DNA of 7,323 nucleotides from Chloroflexota bacterium. GTDB taxonomy: Bacteria > Chloroflexota > Dehalococcoidia > JACQTR01. Below are positions 1 to 5,377 of the stretch, one piece after another (the first letter of the stretch is position 1; each line of letters starts with the position of its first letter). A program made the position numbers and the translations under genes. The stretch is taken from positions 1 through 7,323 of the forward strand of contig JACQTR010000178.1 of the NCBI GenBank assembly GCA_016210705.1, given 5' to 3'. The notes beneath the pieces are model-generated. The model was not told the origin of the DNA, did no database searches, and saw nothing but the letters and a program-made list of their open reading frames with translations.

Positions 1-36
1 CGTGCAGCCAACCCTGGATGGTAAGCTGGGAGTGGC

Positions 37-231
37 ATGACGCAAGAAGGAACATACCGACCTCGAGTGGCAGACCATCGAGCTGTGACGGTGGACGACT
101 TGATAGAAGCGATTACGCGAAAACTCAGCGTCAACCGCCCAGTCTTGGAGCGGTCTTTGCAGTTCGGGCGGCTGAGCTGGCGCCTCCAGAAGAACGGCGA
201 ACTCGAGGTAGATCTGGAGCCCAAACTGTAG
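37..231 (+). CDS. Small uncharacterised protein of the integrated element
   Basis: I do not recognise this 64-residue protein. It has a basic N-terminus, then a predicted helical segment (VTVDDLIEAITRKL, about residues 18-31), a basic stretch, and an acidic tail ending EVDLEPKL. A purine-rich GGGAG at 28-32 lies 4 nt before the ATG and could serve as ribosome binding site. It is the first of two short ORFs that precede the serine recombinase on the same strand, about 80 nt before the next one, so it probably belongs to the integrated element. The competing 112-codon frame over the same bases is Arg/Ser-rich and has no protein-like pattern, so I prefer this frame. A role such as a recombination accessory protein would be speculation. 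The gene is short, so its being real is only moderately supported. Confidence 0.5.
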   Translation: MTQEGTYRPRVADHRAVTVDDLIEAITRKLSVNRPVLERSLQFGRLSWRLQKNGELEVDLEPKL

Positions 232-324
232 AGCGAATAGCAAAGATAATCTTACGCTTGGAGCGGCGCAGAGGCTCCCCACGGACCTGGGAAGGGTCCG
301 GCATCATGGCCTATGGAGAAGGGG

Positions 325-504
325 ATGTCTCGAGCCCGATTGGCAGGAGCCGATGAAGAGGCATGGCGGTATGAACAGAGGTTCCAACCTTCACGAAGCC
401 TTCCGCCAACAATCGAGACTCTCTGCCGCGAGTGGGGCGAGGTAGTGCGAGCCATCTTGACTAGGAGGGCGAAAGAGTACAAAAGTGAGCAGATCAAAGC
501 TTAA
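325..504 (+). CDS. Small uncharacterised protein overlapping the recombinase start
   Basis: This is a short, highly charged protein of 59 residues if translation starts at the ATG at 325. An ATG at 313 would add MEKG. I prefer 325 because the GGAG at 315-318 and the G-rich run behind it sit at ribosome-binding distance. The sequence has an acidic N-terminal part (GADEEAWRYEQRF), a Pro/Ser linker and a helical C-terminal part (TIETLCREWGEVVRAIL). I recognise no family. Its last 20 nt overlap the GTG proposed as the recombinase start at 485, a gene overlap typical of translational coupling, so the two genes are probably co-expressed. Together with the upstream ORF it looks like a small module carried with the recombinase. 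Confidence 0.5.
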   Translation: MSRARLAGADEEAWRYEQRFQPSRSLPPTIETLCREWGEVVRAILTRRAKEYKSEQIKA

Positions 505-1965
505 GGCAGCGGGTTACATTCGAGTATCCGATGAGTCTCAAGTGGAAGGGCTTTCGCTGGACGCCCAGCGTCGCGAAATCATCCGCAACTGCGAAAGACA
601 GGGCTACGAACTGTCCCGAATTTACGCTGACGAAGGGGTCAGCGCCTATACAGACCGAGTTGAAGCACGACCCCAGTTTACCCAGTTACTCGAAGATGCA
701 GAACGCGGTATATATGACGTGGTAATCGTGCATACCATAGACCGGTGGGCCCGGCCGGATTTCTGTGCAGTCGCAGACGCTCGAGCGTCTTGGAAAAGCC
801 AACGAGGGTTTTTCAGCATCACCGAGAACATCGACTACACAACGCCTTTTGGGAAACTGGTACTCACTTATATAGGGGCTCTAGTGAGTTCTTCAGCGCC
901 CAGTTGGGGGTGCATGTGAGCAAGGCACAACGTCAGAGAGCAGAGTTGGGTCTTCATGTGGGACCCGTTCCTTTTGGGTACGCTCACGAGGACGCTCGGC
1001 AGGCTCTCGAGGTCGTAGCCTCCGAAGCTGAGGCGGTGAGAGAGGCATTCGAGAGGAGAACACGAGGAGAATCGTACGGCTCCATAGCGGCCTGGTTCAA
1101 CGAAAGGGGGTTCCAGACCCGCACGGGTCGTATGTTCACCGCATACTCCGTCCGGGATATGCTTACCACCAGACTTTACACGGGCATCATAACTTATAAA
1201 GCGGGACAGTACCCTGGAAAACACGAAGCCATTGTGCCCAAGGAATTATACGAGCAGGTGCAATTGCTAAGGGCCAAACACTGCAGAAAGAACACCCGGG
1301 GAGGGATCACTGGAGCGCTCCAGGGGCTCTTGTCCTGCGGCCACTGTGAAAATGCTATCCACTCCGAGCGCAACTATCATGGAGATCCCAGATACAGAGA
1401 GCGTCACGGCTGGCCATATGCCACCAATGGCCGCACGGTGATTGCCCGCAATATAGATTCGCAGATAGGCGAGGTCATGGCTGGAATAGAGCTGGCCTCC
1501 GAATGGCGAGACAGAATTCTGCAGCTAGCAACAAATGGTGGCTTTGGCATGGACATAGCTGCTCTTAAGAAGCAGCGTCAAAGAATCGCTCGTGCCTACG
1601 GGGATGGTGCGTATACAGATGAGGAGTACGAGCGGCGTCTCGCTGAGATTGACGCGAACATCCAGTTGGCCATTCCTGTAATGCTGCCCTCCGTCGAGGA
1701 AGCCGCCGAACTGATTAACAACCTTCCTCGGCTGTGGCAAGAGGCGCTGCCAGACGAGCGAAGGAGGCTGGTTGGGCCTCTTATCGACCGTGTGTATCTG
1801 GACCTGAAGTCGAAGCGGATAAGTGGGATCAGGCCAAGGCCTGGATTTGGGGAACTGCTGGTCAATGCAGTTCGGCGGACAACCCGTTCCACATGCGTGC
1901 TGCTGAGCCAGGAAGAGACTGCCCAGCTCCAAAATGTAGGTATGGTGGAGACGGGGGAGAATTGA
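485..1965 (+). pseudogene. Large serine recombinase, broken by three frameshifts
   Basis: This gene encodes a serine integrase/resolvase-type site-specific recombinase that would cut and rejoin att sites to move the element. The N-terminal catalytic domain is clear: YIRVSDESQ carries the expected nucleophile Ser15 (counting from GTG 485), followed by GLSLDAQRR and VVIVHTIDRWAR. The recombinase DNA-binding domain follows (KAQRQRAELGLHVGPVPFGY and onward), then a zinc-ribbon-like CGHC at about 1336-1347 whose second Cys pair is not evident. A charged helical or coiled-coil region lies near 1565-1675. Reading needs three shifts: one extra C at 752-757 (then ISVQSQTLERLGKAN continues), one missing T in the T run at 809-813 (then FFSITENIDYTTPFGK), and one missing base at 881-886 (then EFFSAQLGVHVSKAQ). 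The gene is therefore a pseudogene or contains sequencing errors. The stop at 1963-1965 lies within the oppositely oriented tmRNA gene. Confidence 0.88.
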
Positions 1966-1976
1966 ACTCCCCGTCC
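1941..1976. other. Probable attachment site at the 3' end of the tmRNA gene
   Basis: The recombinase frame ends inside the tmRNA T-arm, so the boundary between element and chromosome falls at or beside the tmRNA acceptor/T-arm sequence. The 3' ends of tRNA and tmRNA genes are classic integration targets because the incoming element restores the RNA end. Here the CCA (1943-1945, minus strand), discriminator base, acceptor strand and T-arm all remain intact. The second att copy would lie left of the window, and I see no repeat of this sequence inside the window. The exact core cannot be set from one junction, so the limits given are approximate. Confidence 0.5.
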
Positions 1977-2295
1977 AGAAGTGGACTCTGGGAAGTAGCT
2001 ACAAGCTTAGTCGGCTCTTGGCTCTCGCCTCGGATACCTCTGCCGACCGAGTTACCCAAGGCCAGTCGATTTCTCTTGGGCGACCCCTATCGACATCGGG
2101 GCCGCTGCACCCCGGCTTTTCGACGCCCAATCCCCACCCGTCGGGGCGGGGTGAGGTTAGACGACGCTACCTAATTAGGCAGCGTATGCGTACTGACTTT
2201 CGCCAGCTACTTTTTTGCCACCAGTTTTACGAGGCCGATGGCACCTCGGCTTGCACCTCCAAGACGTCCGTCCCCTGTCGAGCCCTTTCGTCCCC
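1943..2295 (-). ncRNA. ssrA: tmRNA (transfer-messenger RNA)
   Basis: tmRNA rescues ribosomes stalled on broken mRNAs by acting first as alanyl-tRNA and then as mRNA for a degradation tag, together with SmpB. The gene reads leftward and is about 353 nt, a normal length. Its 5' end GGGGACG (2295-2289) pairs with CGTCTCC (1953-1947) in a 7-bp acceptor stem with one G-U pair, followed by ACCA. The 5' part has the conserved CTCGACAGGG-like D-loop region. The 3' part has AAGCTTGTAG (2008-1999), then GGACGGGGAGTTC and a T-arm with loop TTCAATT (1966-1960). The tag reading frame lies at 2204-2175. G/C-rich complementary blocks between 2170 and 2010 fit the pseudoknots. I see no clear promoter just upstream, so it may be processed from the ctpA-smpB transcript. 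Its 5' end overlaps the smpB frame and its 3' end overlaps the recombinase frame. Confidence 0.93.
2175..2204 (-). other. tmRNA tag-peptide reading frame (GESQYAYAA)
   Basis: The frame reads GGC GAA AGT CAG TAC GCA TAC GCT GCC TAA. It is preceded by GTAGCT, which matches the conserved UAG element just before the resume codon in known tmRNAs. The predicted tag is GESQYAYAA. It ends in Ala-Ala like most tags, which is the part recognised by ClpXP and tail-specific proteases, but has Tyr where Leu is usual in ALAA. The resume codon would be Gly (GGC); starting one codon earlier at GCT would give AGESQYAYAA. The stop codon lies in the imperfect hairpin GCTGCC/GGTAGC, as expected for the helix after the tag frame. 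Confidence 0.8.
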
Positions 2296-2773
2296 ATGCT
2301 CTAGACGAGGTACGGAACCTAATGGCGCGCTCTACCTCGCGCTGGGCGTCTCGCCGAGCCAAGGCCTGGCGCTTATCGTAGAGCTTTTTACCTCTAACCA
2401 AGCCCAACTCTACCTTGGCCCGTCCCTCTTTAAGGTACACCTTGAGCGGAACCAAAGTCAAGCCTCTCTCGGCAGCCTGGGCGGTAAGGCGATTTATTTG
2501 GTCGCGATGAAGAAGGAGTTTGCGCCGTCGCCTGGGGTCATGAGTGAAGTGGCTGGCTGCGGCGTAGGGCGCGATATGGGAATTGAAAAGCCAAAGTTCT
2601 CCCCCCTCCCTCTGGGCATAGGCCTCCCCGATATTAATCCCGCCCTCTCGTATGGACTTGATCTCGGAGCCCGTGAGGACGATGCCCGCTTCCAGGCTCT
2701 CCAAGACATGATAGTCGTGGTATGCCTTACGGTTAAGGGTAATAACTTTATTATTTTGGCCCTTGTCCGCCAT
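2207..2773 (-). CDS. smpB: SsrA-binding protein SmpB with an unusual C-terminal extension
   Basis: SmpB binds the tRNA-like domain of tmRNA, brings it to stalled ribosomes and mimics the missing codon-anticodon pairing. The core is canonical: NRKAYHDYHVLESLEAGIVL (14-33), TGSEIKSIREG (34-44), FNSHIAPY (63-70), HDPRRRRKLLLH (78-89), LVPLKVYLKEGRAKVELGL (107-125) and RGKKLYDKR (127-135). The start at 2773 lies 6 nt after the ctpA stop, and an AGGAT lies just upstream, so the two genes should be co-transcribed. Family members usually end near residue 150-160, but this frame runs to 188. Codons from about 160 on are the 5' part of the tmRNA gene itself, and the TAG stop (2209-2207) lies just before the tag resume codon. 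The tail is either a true overlap or the result of a lost base near the end: in the frame restored by adding one base, TAG occurs at 2321-2319 and 2303-2301, both before the tmRNA. Confidence 0.93.
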   Translation of the reverse strand: MADKGQNNKVITLNRKAYHDYHVLESLEAGIVLTGSEIKSIREGGINIGEAYAQREGGELWLFNSHIAPYAAASHFTHDPRRRRKLLLHRDQINRLTAQAAERGLTLVPLKVYLKEGRAKVELGLVRGKKLYDKRQALARRDAQREVERAIRFRTSSRAWGRKGSTGDGRLGGASRGAIGLVKLVAKK

Positions 2774-2779
2774 TTCATC

Positions 2780-3979
2780 CTAGCTTCCGGTTTTGATATA
2801 GGCCACAGCCCTATCCATCTGGGGATCAGCACCCTTCTGGGTATCCTCCTCCGTCAGGTCTACCACAATGTTAGGCCGAACCCCCATATTCTCGATCTGG
2901 TTGCCCTTGGGACTGAGCCAGCGGGCGATACTAACGTAAAGGGCGCCGCCATCGCTCAAGGGGCGAAGATGATTCACCGTCCCCTTGCCATAGGTAGTAG
3001 TGCCAATGATGGGGGCACGCCCTGCATCCTGAAAAGCCGCCGCTACTACCTCGCTGCCGCTAGCGCTATTTTTGTTGACCAACACCACCAGGGCGATATC
3101 GGTAGCCAAGCCCCCTGAACGCACCGGCCACGACCTGCGGTTTCCGTCCCTATCCACTTCGTAAAGGACAACCCCGCTTTTTAAAAATTGGCTGGCTACT
3201 TCCACCGTTACCGAAAGTATGCCTCCAGGATTGTTACGTAGGTCCAGAACTATCCCCTTAGCTTTCGCCTTCTGAACATCCTTTAGGACAGGAACCAACT
3301 CATCATTGGTGCTTTCTGAGAAGTGCGTGATGCGGATTTGGGCGATGTCATCAGGGAGCATGGTCAAGTATACGCTGCGCAGCTTGATCTCATCCCGCAC
3401 AATCTTTATCTCTACCGCTTGTTGCTCCCCCTGATGGAGGACCGAGAGGGTAACCATGGTGCCCCGAGGGCCGCGAATCTTACTTATCGCCTCACCCAAG
3501 GTCATCTGAGAGGTGGACTCGCCGTCCACAGCTAATATCGTATCGCCAGGCCTAATGCCCGCCTTCTCCGCTGGCGAGCCAGCGATAGGCGCTATTATGG
3601 TAATCTGGTTATTCCTCATGCCCACTTCGGCGCCGATACCCTCAAAAGAGCCTTTAAAGTCCGTTTGCTCCAACCCATAGTGAGTGGGGTCGATGTAAGT
3701 GGTATTAGGATCGCCCAAGACCTCCAGCATCCCCTTGATAGCCCCTTGCCCCAGCTCAGCGGGGTCCAGGGCCTCCTTATCTACATAATCCTCGTTGAGG
3801 ACAGTCCATATCTCCGGAAGAAGATTAAAAGAAGGCTCTCCTTCGGTTGGAGTGGCAATAGCCTTGGGCGCTCCTTTTGCTGGCGTCTCCCGAGCAATAC
3901 CATAGCCGACGCCAAAAGCAAGTCCCACGATGACGACGGCCAATAAACTCAAGCCCAATATCTTAATCGCTCTTAGCAT
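2780..3979 (-). CDS. ctpA: S41 family C-terminal processing peptidase (CtpA/Prc type)
   Basis: This is a membrane-anchored serine protease that cuts proteins from their C-terminal tails outside the cytoplasm. The N-terminus has one hydrophobic segment (about 6-28, IKILGLSLLAVVIVGLAF...) acting as signal anchor. A PDZ domain follows at about 110-200, with FEGIGAEVG, AGSPAEKAGIRPGD and LGEAISKIRGPRGT. The S41 core has ITHFSE, GIVLDLRNNPGG (242-253) and NSASGSEV, with predicted nucleophile Ser307 and general base Lys332 in TYGKGTVN, exactly 25 residues apart as in E. coli Prc. The third residue of the usual Ser-Lys-Gln triad, four after the Lys, is Asn336 here. There is no C-terminal peptidoglycan-binding domain, and the 399-residue length fits the short CtpA/CtpB type. 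A good GAGGAG ribosome binding site (3988-3993) lies 8 nt before the ATG. It is the first gene of a ctpA-smpB-ssrA unit. Confidence 0.93.
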   Translation of the reverse strand: MLRAIKILGLSLLAVVIVGLAFGVGYGIARETPAKGAPKAIATPTEGEPSFNLLPEIWTVLNEDYVDKEALDPAELGQGAIKGMLEVLGDPNTTYIDPTHYGLEQTDFKGSFEGIGAEVGMRNNQITIIAPIAGSPAEKAGIRPGDTILAVDGESTSQMTLGEAISKIRGPRGTMVTLSVLHQGEQQAVEIKIVRDEIKLRSVYLTMLPDDIAQIRITHFSESTNDELVPVLKDVQKAKAKGIVLDLRNNPGGILSVTVEVASQFLKSGVVLYEVDRDGNRRSWPVRSGGLATDIALVVLVNKNSASGSEVVAAAFQDAGRAPIIGTTTYGKGTVNHLRPLSDGGALYVSIARWLSPKGNQIENMGVRPNIVVDLTEEDTQKGADPQMDRAVAYIKTGS

Positions 3980-4010
3980 AACCTTTTCTCCTCAGCCGTA
4001 ACTAGAAGTT

Positions 4011-4040
4011 ATTGTAGCATGTTTGGCCAAAGGCCAGCAA
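4011..4040 (-). promoter_or_regulatory. Likely promoter of ctpA-smpB(-ssrA)
   Basis: On the minus strand, TACAAT (4016-4011) matches the -10 consensus in five of six positions. TTGCTG (4040-4035) is a weaker -35 box at 18-bp spacing. The spacer and the edge of the -35 box contain the inverted repeat TGGCC-AAA-GGCCA (4024-4036), which could bind a regulator. Transcription would start near 4004, giving a leader of about 25 nt that carries the GAGGAG ribosome binding site. The call rests on motif match only. Confidence 0.5.
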
Positions 4041-4078
4041 TTTTAACAATCTAGAGGCAGCAGGCTAAGCCCGTTCCC

Positions 4079-4112
4079 GTTCGGCTGAGCGCTCAGGCCA
4101 AAGTCTTCGACA
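4079..4112. repeat. Possible degenerate dispersed repeat with a 12-bp palindrome
   Basis: The stretch contains the perfect palindrome CTGAGCGCTCAG (4085-4096) and then CTTCGACAGGCTC. The latter resembles a short intergenic repeat type (CTTCGACAGGCTCAG) often seen in Chloroflexota and other environmental genomes. It lies between the two divergent promoters, and no ORF of merit covers it. I can see only one copy here, so calling it a repeat rests on memory of similar sequences. Confidence 0.35.
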
Positions 4113-4175
4113 GGCTCTGGCAACGCCTTATCCAGTACCTTAAGTACCTTCGTTCAGCAGCCTCGCACTCAATTC

Positions 4176-4204
4176 TTGACCCCCAGCTCCATGTAGCCTA
4201 TAAT
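4176..4204 (+). promoter_or_regulatory. Strong sigma-70 type promoter of pheS
   Basis: A -35 box TTGACC (4176-4181, five of six) and a perfect -10 box TATAAT (4199-4204) are separated by exactly 17 bp. Transcription should start near 4211, giving a leader of about 47 nt before the pheS ATG. The leader is too short for a T-box riboswitch and has only a weak hairpin (GCGG 4218-4221 with CCGC 4236-4239). No leader peptide or Phe-codon attenuator is visible, so the operon looks constitutively expressed. Confidence 0.85.
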
Positions 4205-4257
4205 AGCGGCACAAAGAGCGGTTCTGGAGAAGCAGCCGCCCTTTATTTTGAAGGCCC

Positions 4258-5295
4258 ATGACCGAGGAATTAGAAAGATTCAAAGCCCAGGCCCTCTCTG
4301 AGCTGGAGGCCATAGCCGAAACTGGAGAGCTGGAGGCCTGGCGCATCCGCCATTTGGGTCGAAAGAGCCCCCTCACCGGTATTCTAAGGGGATTAGCGAC
4401 TTTGCCTCTAGAAGAGAGGCGCCGCCTTGGTGCCGCTGCCAACGAGCTCAAGGTGTTTTTGGAGGAGAGCCTAGCTCAAAAGCGTCAAGCCCTCCGTGAG
4501 GCAGAGACAGCTCGTTTATTGGCGGCGGCGGCCCTCGATGTTACCCTTCCCGGTCGCCCCTGGCCTCAAGGTGGACTCCATATAACCACCCAGATCCAGA
4601 GGGAGGTCTGCGACATCTTTGTGGCCATGGGCTTTCAGGTGGCGGAGGGCCCCGAGGTGGAGTGGGATTATTATAACTTCGAGGCATTGAACATCCCCAA
4701 GGATCACCCGGCTCGAGACATGTGGGCCACCCTGTGGATCGACTACGAGAGAGATGGGGAAAGGCCCATGTTGCTCCGCACCCACACCTCGCCGGTACAG
4801 ATTCGGGTCATGGAGCAGACGAGGCCACCGGTGCGGGTGGTGGTTCCCGGCAAGGTCTATCGCTATGAGGCCACCGATGCCACCCACGAGTGGATGTTCT
4901 ATCAGATAGAGGGGCTGGCGGTGGACGCGAACATAACCATGGCCGACCTCAAGGGCACTCTCTTCCAGTTTGCCCGCCGCCTCTTCGGGCCGGAGCGCCG
5001 GGTGCGCTTCCGCTGCGACTATTTCCCCTTTGTGGAGCCAGGGGTGGATATGTCCATTGATTGCTTTGTCTGCGGGGGAAAGGGGTGCCGCCTGTGCAGC
5101 GAGAGCGGCTGGATCGAGATTTTGGGGGCAGGGATGGTTCATCCCAACATTTTGCGCCGGGTGGGTTACGACCCTGAGGTCTATTCCGGCTTTGCCTTTG
5201 GGATGGGCCTGGAGCGCATCGCCATGCTCCGCCACGGCATTGATGACATCCGCCTCTTCTACGCCAATGATTTGAGGTTTTTGAGGCAGTTTTAA
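4258..5295 (+). CDS. pheS: Phenylalanyl-tRNA synthetase alpha subunit
   Basis: This is the catalytic subunit of the (alpha-beta)2 class II enzyme that charges tRNA-Phe with phenylalanine in the cytoplasm. The N-terminal part (about 1-95) is the coiled-coil arm, with the conserved RHLGRKSPLTGILRGL. The catalytic domain follows: GFQVAEGPEVEWDYYNFEALN (125-145), DHPARDMW, LLRTHTSPVQIR (172-183), YRYEATDATHEWMFYQIEGL (201-220) and YFPFVEPGVDMSI. Next come the Cys pairs CFVCGGKGCRLC (269-280), GWIEILGAGMVHPNIL and the C-terminal GFAFGMGLERIAMLRHGIDDIR. The 345-residue length is normal and no key motif is missing. The ATG at 4258 has only a short-spaced GAAGG (4250-4254) as ribosome binding site. 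Unusually, pheT does not follow directly: about 1.28 kb with another gene intervenes. Confidence 0.97.
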   Translation: MTEELERFKAQALSELEAIAETGELEAWRIRHLGRKSPLTGILRGLATLPLEERRRLGAAANELKVFLEESLAQKRQALREAETARLLAAAALDVTLPGRPWPQGGLHITTQIQREVCDIFVAMGFQVAEGPEVEWDYYNFEALNIPKDHPARDMWATLWIDYERDGERPMLLRTHTSPVQIRVMEQTRPPVRVVVPGKVYRYEATDATHEWMFYQIEGLAVDANITMADLKGTLFQFARRLFGPERRVRFRCDYFPFVEPGVDMSIDCFVCGGKGCRLCSESGWIEILGAGMVHPNILRRVGYDPEVYSGFAFGMGLERIAMLRHGIDDIRLFYANDLRFLRQF

Positions 5296-5325
5296 GATGC
5301 GTTGCAAGAACCCGTACATGGCTTC

Positions 5326-5356
5326 CTTGTCATTCTGAGCGCAGCGAAGAATCTCG
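5326..5356. repeat. Dispersed intergenic repeat (GTCATTCTGAGC...GAAGAATCTCGC type)
   Basis: The sequence from about 5326 (TTGTCATTCTGAGC, then GCAGCGAAGAATCTCGC) is a version of a short interspersed repeat I recall from many Chloroflexota and other environmental bacterial genomes, usually as GTCATTCTGAGCGAAGCGAAGAATCT. It lies in the 82-bp gap between pheS and the inserted gene, about 20 nt before that gene's start, and marks the left side of the insertion. No second copy exists in the window, so repetition is known only by resemblance. Confidence 0.6.
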
Positions 5357-5377
5357 CCTTCTAAAGGCAACGGGACA

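Noticed and set aside
18..356. 112-codon plus-strand ORF overlapping the first small gene
   Set aside because: It has an Arg/Ser-rich composition without pattern and no good ribosome binding site, and it overlaps two better candidates in other frames.
1966..2206. Rho-independent terminators in the GC-rich complementary blocks between the recombinase and smpB
   Set aside because: These inverted repeats are internal tmRNA pseudoknots and helices, and they lack a U-run.
2018..3118. Long plus-strand ORF of 366 codons
   Set aside because: It lies antisense to smpB, ctpA and the tmRNA, all of which have clear family motifs. Its translation shows no protein-like pattern.
4205..4257. Attenuator or T-box leader for pheS
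   Set aside because: The leader is only about 47 nt. There is no T-box sequence, Phe-rich leader peptide or convincing terminator hairpin.
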